Assembly: GCF_000196235.1 (NCBI RefSeq)
Contig: NC_008541.1
Coordinates: forward strand, 1,178,001 to 1,242,000
Length of the DNA: 64,000 bases
From: Arthrobacter sp. FB24
GTDB lineage: Bacteria; Actinomycetota; Actinomycetes; Actinomycetales; Micrococcaceae
Direction of reading: 5' to 3'
Positions within the stretch are counted from its first letter, which is position 1; the number at the start of each line of letters is the position of its first letter. This document shows positions 46,777 to 54,622 of this stretch, piece by piece. A program made the translations under genes and the position numbers. Below the pieces are notes generated by a model that had not been told where the DNA came from, did no database searches, and saw only the letters and a list, made by a program, of their open reading frames with translations.

Positions 46777-48576
46777 TTAGTACTTCCTCACCATCGGCTC
46801 GTAGCGGGTAAAGACAACCGGTTTGGTGGCCAGGCGGATGCCGGCAATTGCTTCCGCAGAGCCGTCAGCCGGGGCGTGGTCGTCCTTGTACGCCATGGAG
46901 TGCTTCATGAATTTTTCGTCGTCACGTTCCGGGAAGTCCTCGCGGAAGTGTCCGCCGCGGGACTCCTCCCGGTGCAGGGCTGCCACCGTCATGACCTTGG
47001 CCAGTTCCAGCAGGAAGCCGAGTTCAACGGCCTCCAGCAGGTCAAGGTTGAAGCGCTTGCCCTTGTCCTGGACGCTGATGCGCTTGTACCGCTCTTCGAA
47101 GGACTCGATGTCCCTGAGGACCTGGTTCAGCGTGTCAGCCGTGCGGAACACCTGCATGTTGGCGTCCATGGTGTCCTGGAGTTCCTTGCGGATCACGGCC
47201 ACCTTCTCGTCGCCGGTGCCGTTGCGGGCGATGTCCAGCAGTTCGATGGTGTACGCCTCCGGGTCGGCCGGGAGGTCCACGAAGTCAGCCGTCTTGGCGT
47301 ACTCCGCGGCGGCGATGCCGGCGCGCTTGCCGAACACGTTGATGTCCAGCAGCGAGTTGGTGCCCAGGCGGTTGGAGCCGTGAACCGAAACACAGGCCAC
47401 TTCGCCGGCCGCGTAGAGACCCGGCACCACGGTGTCGTTATCCTGCAGGACTTCGGTGGTGATGTTGGTCGGGATGCCGCCCATGGCGTAGTGCGCCGTC
47501 GGGAACACCGGAACCGGCTCCGTGTAGGGCTCAACACCGAGGTACGTGCGCGCAAACTCGGTGATGTCCGGCAGCTTGGCGTCGATGTGCGCGGGCTCGA
47601 GGTGGGTCAGGTCAAGGAGCACGTAGTCCTTGTTCGGTCCACAGCCGCGGCCTTCGCGGACTTCGTTCGCCATGGAGCGGGCCACGATGTCACGCGGTGC
47701 AAGGTCCTTGATGGTGGGGGCGTAGCGCTCCATGAAGCGTTCACCCTCGGAGTTGCGCAGGATGGCGCCTTCGCCACGCGCGGCTTCCGACAGCAGGATG
47801 CCCAGGCCGGCAAGGCCGGTCGGGTGGAATTGGAAGAACTCCATGTCCTCCAGGGGAATGCCGCGGCGGAACGCAATGCCCATGCCGTCGCCGGTCAGGG
47901 TGTGGGCGTTGGACGTGGTCTTGAAGACCTTGCCGGCGCCGCCGGAGGCGAACACCACCGACTTGGCCTGGAACACGTGCAGTTCGCCGGAAGCGAGGTC
48001 GTAGGACACGACGCCGGCAACACGCTTCTGCTTGTACGGCGTGCCGTCTTCGCGGACTGCGTCTTCCTCAACCGTCAGGAGGTCCAGGACGTAGTACTCG
48101 TTGTAGAACTCAACGTTGTGCTTGACACAGTTTTGGTACAGCGTCTGCAGGATCATGTGGCCCGTGCGGTCAGCCGCGTAGCAGGCCCGGCGGACAGGGG
48201 CTTTGCCGTGGTCACGGGTGTGGCCGCCGAAGCGGCGCTGGTCAATCCGTCCTTCCGGCGTGCGGTTGAACGGCAGGCCCATTTTTTCCAGGTCCAGCAC
48301 GGCGTCGATGGCTTCTTTCGCCATGACCTCGGCCGCGTCCTGGTCCACCAGGTAGTCGCCGCCCTTAATGGTGTCGAACGTGTGCCACTCCCAGTTGTCT
48401 TCCTCGACATTGGCCAGTGCCGCACACATGCCACCCTGCGCCGCACCGGTGTGCGAGCGGGTGGGGTAGAGCTTGGTCAGTACTGCTGTGCGCGCGCGCT
48501 GACCGGATTCGATCGCGGCGCGCATGCCAGCGCCACCGGCACCGACGATGACGACGTCGTACTTATGGACCTGCAT
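46777..48576 (-). CDS. sdhA: Succinate dehydrogenase flavoprotein subunit
   Basis: A 599-residue subunit oxidising succinate to fumarate in the TCA cycle. MQVHKYDVVIVGAGGAGMRA is the FAD-binding start. The covalent-FAD histidine is His42 in LYPTRSHTGAAQGGM. Active-site blocks include FGGHTRDHGKAPVRRACYAA, FFQFHPTGLAGLGILLSEAA and HGSNRLGTNSLLDINVFGKR. ATG 48576 is preferred over the ATG at 48597, since it begins at the conserved N-terminus. Confidence 0.97.
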   Translation of the reverse strand: MQVHKYDVVIVGAGGAGMRAAIESGQRARTAVLTKLYPTRSHTGAAQGGMCAALANVEEDNWEWHTFDTIKGGDYLVDQDAAEVMAKEAIDAVLDLEKMGLPFNRTPEGRIDQRRFGGHTRDHGKAPVRRACYAADRTGHMILQTLYQNCVKHNVEFYNEYYVLDLLTVEEDAVREDGTPYKQKRVAGVVSYDLASGELHVFQAKSVVFASGGAGKVFKTTSNAHTLTGDGMGIAFRRGIPLEDMEFFQFHPTGLAGLGILLSEAARGEGAILRNSEGERFMERYAPTIKDLAPRDIVARSMANEVREGRGCGPNKDYVLLDLTHLEPAHIDAKLPDITEFARTYLGVEPYTEPVPVFPTAHYAMGGIPTNITTEVLQDNDTVVPGLYAAGEVACVSVHGSNRLGTNSLLDINVFGKRAGIAAAEYAKTADFVDLPADPEAYTIELLDIARNGTGDEKVAVIRKELQDTMDANMQVFRTADTLNQVLRDIESFEERYKRISVQDKGKRFNLDLLEAVELGFLLELAKVMTVAALHREESRGGHFREDFPERDDEKFMKHSMAYKDDHAPADGSAEAIAGIRLATKPVVFTRYEPMVRKY

Positions 48577-48694
48577 ACCAGACGCTCTTTCTCTCAAAAT
48601 TCGCTATAAAACCACGGGCGGGCGGAGCCTGCACCGTAAAACCGTCGGCCCGCTCAGTGCGGGCACGGCTGATCCCCCTGGGAGGAAGGTGCCG

Positions 48695-49189
48695 CTAGGC
48701 TGCGGGGCAGAAGCCGCCGGGCAGCGGTACGCCGTTGACGTCCAGCGGGCACGGGTTGAAGGTGAAGATCACCAGGGTGCCCAGGATGATGATGACAGCC
48801 GTTGCGGCGTAAAGGACGATCTTCAGCCAGAAGCGTGTGGAATCCTTCTCGGCGTAGTCGTTGATGATGGTGCGGACACCGTTCGTGCCGTGCAGCATGG
48901 CAAGCCAGAGCATGGCCAGGTCCCAGAACTGCCAGAACGGATCGGCCCACTTGCCGGCCACGAAACCGAAGTCAATGGCATGGATGCCCTCGCCTACCAT
49001 GAGGTTGACGAACAGGTGCCCGAAGATCAGGACTACCAGGACAACGCCCGAAAGCCGCATGAACAGCCAGGCAGCCATTTCGAAGTTGCCCTTGGAAGCG
49101 CCGCTGCGGCGGTACTTGGGGGCAATCAGTCCTGCGCCCGGCTTGCCGCCGTCTTTTCCACTGCGGGGACTCTGAATGGTTGCAGTCAT
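48695..49189 (-). CDS. sdhD: Succinate dehydrogenase hydrophobic membrane anchor subunit
   Basis: A 164-residue membrane anchor with three helices: LFMRLSGVVLVVLIFGHLFV, FWDLAMLWLAMLHGTNGVRT and WLKIVLYAATAVIIILGTLV. His57 in IFGHLF and the His in AMLHGTNG are the likely haem or quinone-site residues. It starts 4 bases after sdhC. A gap of 118 bp separates it from sdhA. Confidence 0.92.
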   Translation of the reverse strand: MTATIQSPRSGKDGGKPGAGLIAPKYRRSGASKGNFEMAAWLFMRLSGVVLVVLIFGHLFVNLMVGEGIHAIDFGFVAGKWADPFWQFWDLAMLWLAMLHGTNGVRTIINDYAEKDSTRFWLKIVLYAATAVIIILGTLVIFTFNPCPLDVNGVPLPGGFCPAA

Positions 49190-49192
49190 GGC

Positions 49193-49573
49193 TTAGTGAC
49201 CTCCGAAGGCGAGGGAAAGGTGGCGGATGGAGAAGCCCACCATGACGATGACCCAGAGGACCAGGACCGTCCACAGCATTTGGCGCTGGTACTTCGCGCC
49301 CTTCTTCCAGAAGTCGACGGCGATGATCCGCAGGCCGTTGAAGGCGTGGAACACGATCGCTGCGACAAGGCCCGTTTCACCCAGGGCCATCAGGGGGTTC
49401 TTGTAGGCGCCGATCACGGCGGTGTATGCCTCGGGGGACACGCGCACCAATGAGGTGTCCAGCACATGGACCAACAAGAAGAAGAAAATCACTACACCGG
49501 TAATACGGTGTCCAACCCAGGACCACATGCCTTCACGGCCGCGGTACAAGGTGCCAGCTGGTTTTGTCGGCAC
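49193..49573 (-). CDS. sdhC: Succinate dehydrogenase cytochrome b556 subunit
   Basis: A 126-residue membrane subunit from the GTG at 49573, which has AGGGAGG 7 bases upstream; the ATG at 49618 lies before this site and is unlikely. MWSWVGHRITGVVIFFFLLV is the conserved SdhC block with the haem-region His, and VFHAFNGLRIIAVDFWK is the second. Three helices are present. It is the first gene of the operon, divergent from manC. Confidence 0.93.
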   Translation of the reverse strand: MPTKPAGTLYRGREGMWSWVGHRITGVVIFFFLLVHVLDTSLVRVSPEAYTAVIGAYKNPLMALGETGLVAAIVFHAFNGLRIIAVDFWKKGAKYQRQMLWTVLVLWVIVMVGFSIRHLSLAFGGH

Positions 49574-49656
49574 TGAATAAACCTCCCTGCAACACAGCGG
49601 CGCTGGCATGGGATCCACGCGGGGGGAACGCCTGCTGCGAGAGCACTCGTAAGCTC

Positions 49657-49674
49657 AAGCCTAAATCTAGGCTT
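49657..49674. promoter_or_regulatory. Inverted repeat in the sdhC-manC intergenic region
   Basis: AAGCCTA-AATC-TAGGCTT is a perfect 7-bp inverted repeat 84 bases upstream of the sdhC start. Its symmetry and position fit a regulator-binding site for the sdh promoter. The binding protein is not known. Confidence 0.5.
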
Positions 49675-49830
49675 CGCTCACAGCTTATTCAATTCAGGAA
49701 CTCCTTGGTGACGCCTCCCCGCGCGGTTTTTGCGCATTTTTGAGACGAACGCCACATTATGCTGTCGCGGCGGCGCCGCCGGAAGCGCATCTGCCGGTGT
49801 CGGGGCGGTGGTCGGCTAAAGTAGGCCGTG

Positions 49831-50964
49831 ATGAGTACAGACATAGTGACAAGCCGGAATTCACCGCTGGACCGTTTTATCGCGGTAATTCCTGCAGGCG
49901 GAGTGGGGACCCGCCTCTGGCCCCTGTCACGTGCAGCAGCCCCTAAATTTCTTCACGATCTCACCGGTTCCGGCAGCACGCTGCTGCGGGCGACCTACGA
50001 CCGACTGGAGCCGCTTGCCGGTAAAGGCGTGCTGGTTGTTACCGGCGTTGCCCACCGGAACGCGGTGTGCAGCCAGCTCCCTGAGATCCAGGAGTCCGAT
50101 CTTGTGCTGGAAAGCGAGCCCAAGGACTCCGGCGCGGCCATCGGCCTCGCGGCCGCCATCCTGTACCAGCGGGATCCTGAGATCATCATGGGTTCCTTCG
50201 CCGCGGACCAGGTGATCAGCCCCGACGACCTCTTCCAGGACGCCGTGCGCGAAGCCATCCACACGGCTGCGGCCGGAAAGATCGTCACCATCGGAATCAA
50301 GCCCACGCACCCGTCCACCGGGTTCGGCTACATCCGCGCGGGCCAGAAGCTGTCGATTGCGGACGCCCCGAGCGCGCAGGCCGTGGTGGAGTTCGTGGAG
50401 AAGCCCAGCGAGGACGTCGCCCAGCAGTACGTGGACAGCGGTGAGTACGTCTGGAACGCGGGTATGTTCGTTGCTCCGGTGTCATTGATGCTGAAGCACC
50501 TCGAGGCGAACCAGCCTGAACTCTTCAAGGGGCTCACGGAAATCGCGCAGGCCTGGGACACACCTGAACGCGATGAGGTCACCGCCCGCGTCTGGCCCAC
50601 CCTGCCGAAGATCGCCATCGACTACGCGGTCGCTGAGCCTGCCGCCGCCGCCGGGGACGTCGCCGTCGTGCCGGGAACTTTCCGTTGGGACGACGTCGGC
50701 GACTTTGCCTCCGTGGGCCGGCTCAACAGCGCCAAGGAGGTGGACGATGTGACCGTCCTCGGCGAAGGCGCCCGCGTCTTCACCGAAAACGCCAGCGGCG
50801 TGGTTGTCACGGACACCAAGCGCGTCATCGCGTTGATCGGCATCAAGGACGTGGTCATCGTTGACACGCCGGACGCCTTGCTGGTCACCACCATGGCGCA
50901 CTCCCAGCGGGTCAAAGCAGCCGTGGACGCGCTCAAGGCCAGCGGCGACACCGACGTCCTCTAA
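49831..50964 (+). CDS. manC: Mannose-1-phosphate guanylyltransferase
   Basis: A 377-residue nucleotidyltransferase making GDP-mannose for glycan synthesis. The nucleotide-binding signature is FIAVIPAGGVGTRLWPLSRA with AAPKFLHDLTGSG (sugar-phosphate Lys). ESEPKDSGAAIGLAAAILYQ, FVEKPSEDVAQQYVDSGEYV-WNAGMFV and GTFRWDDVGDFASVGRL are family blocks. Only the guanylyltransferase part is present, without a fused isomerase domain. TAAAGT ends 8 bases before the ATG (5 before GTG 49828), a possible leaderless start. Confidence 0.94.
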   Translation: MSTDIVTSRNSPLDRFIAVIPAGGVGTRLWPLSRAAAPKFLHDLTGSGSTLLRATYDRLEPLAGKGVLVVTGVAHRNAVCSQLPEIQESDLVLESEPKDSGAAIGLAAAILYQRDPEIIMGSFAADQVISPDDLFQDAVREAIHTAAAGKIVTIGIKPTHPSTGFGYIRAGQKLSIADAPSAQAVVEFVEKPSEDVAQQYVDSGEYVWNAGMFVAPVSLMLKHLEANQPELFKGLTEIAQAWDTPERDEVTARVWPTLPKIAIDYAVAEPAAAAGDVAVVPGTFRWDDVGDFASVGRLNSAKEVDDVTVLGEGARVFTENASGVVVTDTKRVIALIGIKDVVIVDTPDALLVTTMAHSQRVKAAVDALKASGDTDVL

Positions 50965-50983
50965 ACGGACCCGGCAGACCCTA

Positions 50984-51026
50984 CTCAGCCCAGGCTTCCC
51001 GGCCCCCCCGGGAAGCCTGGGCTGAG
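50984..51026 (+). terminator. Terminator after manC
   Basis: A perfect 19-bp inverted repeat (50984-51002 with 51008-51026) with a CCCCC loop lies 20 bases past the manC stop. Confidence 0.85.
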
Positions 51027-51113
51027 CCGTTCCAGGCGCCGGGAGCCGGCTCCCGGATGCGTAACCTCCGGCGCTGATGCGGGTATTCGAGGCAGCCTCG
51101 CTAGAGTTGTTTC

Positions 51114-52313
51114 GTGCGCAATTACACTACTGAAGCCGAGCCCACCGCCCTCGTGGGGCCGTGGCTGGAGCCGCTGCTGCCGGAGCTGATCGATTTCCGC
51201 CGTGACCTCCATGCGCATCCTGAACTGTCCTTCAAGGAATTCCGGACCACGAACAAGCTGGCGGAACGGCTCGAAGCTGCCGGGCTCAAGCCGCGACGGC
51301 TTGAGGGCACAGGCCTTACTGTCGACGTCGGGGAGGGCCCCATTGCCACTGCCCTTCGCGGCGACATCGACGCCCTCCCCATCATTGAGGAAACCGGGCT
51401 GCCGTTCGCGTCCAAGAACCACGGCGTCACCCATGCCTGCGGCCACGATGTCCACACCACCACCATGCTGGGGATCGCCCTCGTGCTGCACCGCATGCAC
51501 CAGGAATCCCCGCTGGGCGGCACGGTGCGGATCATCTTCCAGCCTGCCGAGGAGACCATGCCCGGCGGAGCGCACTCCTGCATCGAACAGGGCGTGCTCG
51601 ACGGCGTGCCGCGCATCCTTGCCCTGCACTGCGACCCTCGCATCGAGGTAGGCAAGATCGGCACCCGGATCGGTGCCATCACCTCGGCGTCGGACACGAT
51701 CAGGATTGAGCTGTCCGGACGCGGCGGCCACACCTCACGGCCCCACCTCACCGAGGACCTCGTCTTCGCGCTGGCGCAGATCGCCGTCAACGTGCCGGCC
51801 GTCCTCTCGCGCCGCGTGGATGTTCGCAGCGGAGTCTCCGTGGTGTGGGGCCACATCTCGGCCGGCTCCGCACCGAATGCCATCCCGGGCACGGGCTATA
51901 TGGCAGGCACCATGCGCTGCCTGGACCGCGACGCCTGGCACAGTGCTGGCGAACTCCTGGACGAAGTGGTCCACCAGGTTGCTGCGCCCTACAACGTGGA
52001 CGTTCGCCTGGAGCACACCCGGGGCGTTCCACCGGTGGTCAACTCCGAACATGAGACAGCCCTGATCGAGGCGGCCGCACGCGCTGAAATCGCAGAAAGT
52101 GCCGTGGTCCTCACGCCCCAGTCCATGGGCGGGGAGGATTTCGCCTGGTTCCTGGCCGAGCTGCCGGGAGCGATGATGCGGCTCGGCACCAAGACTCCCG
52201 GCGGTGAGGAATACGACCTCCACCGGGGCGACTACATCCTGGACGAGCGCGCGCTGGGGTACGGCATCCAGGTCCTGACCGCGGCAGCCCTCCGCACCAT
52301 CCGCGACCTCTAG
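51114..52313 (+). CDS. M20-family amidohydrolase (N-acyl amino acid hydrolase type)
   Basis: A 399-residue metallopeptidase-fold amidohydrolase. RRDLHAHPELSFKEFRT, ALRGDIDALPIIEETGLPF and the metal-binding THACGHDVHTTTMLGIALVL are those of the hippurate hydrolase/IAA-amino acid hydrolase group. FQPAEETMPGGAHSCIEQGV supplies the catalytic Glu pair and SMGGEDFAWFLAELPGAMMR the C-terminal metal His/Glu region. The GTG start is preceded by TAGAGT-TGTTTC and no ribosome-binding site, suggesting a leaderless message. Confidence 0.92.
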   Translation: MRNYTTEAEPTALVGPWLEPLLPELIDFRRDLHAHPELSFKEFRTTNKLAERLEAAGLKPRRLEGTGLTVDVGEGPIATALRGDIDALPIIEETGLPFASKNHGVTHACGHDVHTTTMLGIALVLHRMHQESPLGGTVRIIFQPAEETMPGGAHSCIEQGVLDGVPRILALHCDPRIEVGKIGTRIGAITSASDTIRIELSGRGGHTSRPHLTEDLVFALAQIAVNVPAVLSRRVDVRSGVSVVWGHISAGSAPNAIPGTGYMAGTMRCLDRDAWHSAGELLDEVVHQVAAPYNVDVRLEHTRGVPPVVNSEHETALIEAAARAEIAESAVVLTPQSMGGEDFAWFLAELPGAMMRLGTKTPGGEEYDLHRGDYILDERALGYGIQVLTAAALRTIRDL

Positions 52314-52326
52314 GCAACACCCCCTG

Positions 52327-52392
52327 GAGCGCGAACTGACAGCTCAAGCCCTCAAATCCCGGATCTGCGGGCTTGAGCTGCCATTCGCGCTC
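52327..52392 (+). terminator. Terminator after the M20 gene
   Basis: A long stem (from GAGCGCGAA...CAGCTCAAGCCC at 52327-52351 to GGGCTTGAGCTG...TTCGCGCTC ending at 52392) with one small bulge is followed by TTCTTTTG. Confidence 0.85.
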
Positions 52393-52397
52393 TTCTT

Positions 52398-52431
52398 TTG
52401 CCAAGATAAGTTGTGCACAATCTAATTGTGC
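52398..52431 (+). promoter_or_regulatory. ohrR promoter with OhrR operator
   Basis: TTGCCA (52398-52403) and TCTAAT (52421-52426) are separated by 17 bases. A perfect inverted repeat GCACAAT-CTA-ATTGTGC (52415-52431) covers the -10 box. AT-rich CAAT/ATTG dyads of this type are known OhrR sites, so peroxide-relieved autorepression is likely. Confidence 0.75.
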
Positions 52432-52446
52432 GATATCGTTTTTCTT

Positions 52447-52881
52447 ATGACCGACGCTCCCAGACTCAACCGCCAGGTGTGCTTTGCGCTCTACTCCGCG
52501 TCCAAGGCGGCCACGGCCGTGTACCGCCCCATGCTGGACGAGCTCGGCCTGACCTATCCCCAATACCTCGTCATGCTGGTGCTCTGGGAGGAGCAGCCCC
52601 GCAGCGTCCGCGAGCTGGGGGAGGAGCTGGGCCTGGATTCGGGCACCCTGTCCCCGTTGCTGAAAAGGCTCGAATCGCTGGGGCTGGTGGAACGGCGGCG
52701 TTCGGCCGAGGATGAGCGCCGGGTGGAGGTCTTCCTCACGGACTCCGGCACCGCACTGAGCGCCCGGGCCACGGCCATTCCCCAGCAACTCGCAGATGCC
52801 GCCGGCCTGTCCGCGGCAGAGCTCGACCAGCTCCGGGAAACCCTGGGCAGGCTGACGGCCGCCCTCCATTCATCCCGCTAG
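52447..52881 (+). CDS. ohrR: OhrR-type MarR-family peroxide sensor repressor
   Basis: A 144-residue winged-helix regulator. The N-terminal LNRQVCFALYSASKAATAVY contains the reactive Cys12 equivalent to the peroxide-sensing Cys of OhrR. The DNA-binding part is SVRELGEELGLDSGTLSPLL with the wing LVERRRSAEDERRVEVFLT. ATG 52447 follows its promoter by 20 bases. It is directly upstream of ohr, its usual target. Confidence 0.93.
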   Translation: MTDAPRLNRQVCFALYSASKAATAVYRPMLDELGLTYPQYLVMLVLWEEQPRSVRELGEELGLDSGTLSPLLKRLESLGLVERRRSAEDERRVEVFLTDSGTALSARATAIPQQLADAAGLSAAELDQLRETLGRLTAALHSSR

Positions 52882-52927
52882 CAGGATTTCGATCGAACAG
52901 AATTTCCCTCCAACAGAACGGAACCAC

Positions 52928-53359
52928 GTGAAGACTCTTTACACAGCAGAAGCCCTCGCCTCGGGCGAAGGACGGGACGGAAGCGCCCGCACCCAAGACG
53001 GCAAGCTGGACGTCACCCTGGCCAGCCCGGTGGAACTGGGCGGGAACGGCCAGGGCACAAACCCGGAACAGCTGTTCGCTGCCGGGTACGCTGCGTGCTT
53101 CCACTCAGCCCTGCGCCTGGTGGGCCGTAAGGAAAAGGCCGATCTTACGGACTCCGCCGTGGCGGCCAAGATCCACTTCGGCGCGCTCGAGGACGGCGTG
53201 GGCTACGGCCTCGCCGCTGAGCTCGAAATTGCTTTGCCCGCCCTGGACCTGGCGACGGCGGAGGCGCTGGTGGCCAAGGCGCACCAGATCTGCCCCTATT
53301 CCAATGCCACCCGCGGCAACATCAACGTAGACATCAAGATCCTGGAGGTGGCCGCATGA
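52928..53359 (+). CDS. ohr: Organic hydroperoxide resistance protein
   Basis: A 143-residue thiol peroxidase of the Ohr/OsmC family that reduces organic and fatty-acid hydroperoxides. The two catalytic cysteines are Cys57 in AAGYAACFHSALRLV and Cys122 in AHQICPYSNATRGN. NGQGTNPEQLFAAGYAACFH is the Ohr-specific block. It starts at GTG 52928, follows ohrR by 46 bases and overlaps the next gene by ATGA. Confidence 0.95.
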   Translation: MKTLYTAEALASGEGRDGSARTQDGKLDVTLASPVELGGNGQGTNPEQLFAAGYAACFHSALRLVGRKEKADLTDSAVAAKIHFGALEDGVGYGLAAELEIALPALDLATAEALVAKAHQICPYSNATRGNINVDIKILEVAA

Positions 53360-54381
53360 GCGCCAACACCGCAACCCTTCCCCGGACAACCCGCGAGATC
53401 CAGCTGGCATCCCGTCCGCACGGCCGGCCCGTCCCGGAGAACTTCCGTCTGGCCGAGTCGGAGCTCCCGGAACTGCAGGACGGCCAGGTGCTGGTCCGCA
53501 ACCAGTTCATCTCCGTCGATCCCTACATGCGGGGCCGCATGAACGACGTCAAGTCCTATTCAGCGCCGTTTGCGCTGGATGCAGCGCTCGACGGCGGCGC
53601 CGTCGGTGAGGTGATCGCGTCCCGGTCGGAGGAACGCAAGGTGGGGGACGTCGTCGTACATTCCCTCGGCTGGCGCGAGTTCGCGGTGCTTGATGCCGCC
53701 GCCACATCCCTGGCGCGCACTGACCTGGCGCCCGCGTCGGCGTTCCTCGGAGCCCTGGGCATGACCGGCCTGACGGCTTACGCGGGCCTCCTCAAAGTTG
53801 CTGAATTCAAGCCCGGAGAAGTGGTCTTCGTTTCCGGAGCCGCGGGTGCCGTCGGTTCGCTTGTGGGGCAGATCGCCAAAGCGATGGGCGCGTCCCGGGT
53901 TATCGGCAGTGCCGGGTCGCCGGAAAAGGTGGCACGACTGCTGGAGCTCGGCTTCGACGCCGCGTTCAACTACAACGACGGCCCGGTGGCCGCGCAGCTC
54001 GCGGCTGCGGCGGGGGAGCGCGGGATAGACGTGTACTTTGACAATGTCGGCGGTGAGCACCTTGAAGCAGCGCTGTCTGCACTCACGGTGGGCGGCCGCG
54101 TGGCCATGTGCGGCGCCATTGCGCAGTACAACTCGACCGAACCGACTCCCGCCCCCCGTAACCTCATGCTGGCCATTGGCAAGCAGCTGACCCTCAAGGG
54201 ATTCCTGGTCGGCGGCTATTGGCAGCACATGGAGGAGTTCGTCGGGACCGTGTCAGCCTGGGTTGCTGACGGCACTGTGCGCTACGACGAAACAGTTGTG
54301 GACGGCCTGGAAAACGCACCGCAGGCGTTCATGGACCTCCTCGACGGCGCCAACACCGGGAAGATGCTGGTCCGAATCTAG
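53356..54381 (+). CDS. NADP-dependent oxidoreductase, CurA/leukotriene-B4 dehydrogenase-like
   Basis: A 341-residue medium-chain reductase without zinc-ligand motifs. LVRNQFISVDPYMRGRMNDV and FLGALGMTGLTAYAGLLKVA are typical of the CurA/PTGR group. The NADP loop is VSGAAGAVGSLVGQIAKAMG, and DVYFDNVGGEHLEAAL and KQLTLKGFLVGGYW support the fold. Members reduce unsaturated carbonyl compounds. Translational coupling to ohr suggests it clears reactive aldehydes or enones formed by lipid peroxidation (inference). Confidence 0.9.
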   Translation: MSANTATLPRTTREIQLASRPHGRPVPENFRLAESELPELQDGQVLVRNQFISVDPYMRGRMNDVKSYSAPFALDAALDGGAVGEVIASRSEERKVGDVVVHSLGWREFAVLDAAATSLARTDLAPASAFLGALGMTGLTAYAGLLKVAEFKPGEVVFVSGAAGAVGSLVGQIAKAMGASRVIGSAGSPEKVARLLELGFDAAFNYNDGPVAAQLAAAAGERGIDVYFDNVGGEHLEAALSALTVGGRVAMCGAIAQYNSTEPTPAPRNLMLAIGKQLTLKGFLVGGYWQHMEEFVGTVSAWVADGTVRYDETVVDGLENAPQAFMDLLDGANTGKMLVRI

Positions 54382-54622
54382 GGAAATGGACGTGACTTGC
54401 GGTGGCGGCTACCGGTAGGTAACAAGTTCTCAACAATCTCCGCGCTTGGGTGGCGGCGTGCTGCCCGGACGTGTTCCAGGCCACTACAGTAGCTGTCATC
54501 AGTGCGCCTCGGCGCAGTGCTGCGAAACCATCAGTGAAAACAGAATTTCAGTGTGGAGCATTCGAAACGGACACTCATTGAACTCCCGTCGTAGCGCCTA
54601 TCTCTTTGTTCCTGGAGGAAAA

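Noticed and set aside
46687..48609. 640-codon open frame on the plus strand
   Set aside because: It is antisense to sdhA, whose FAD and active-site motifs are intact on the minus strand.
49657..49674. IdeR/DtxR iron box before sdhC
   Set aside because: The dyad lacks the TTAGGTTAG-type core of the iron box. Only the TAGG/CCTA elements are shared, so the regulator was left unnamed.
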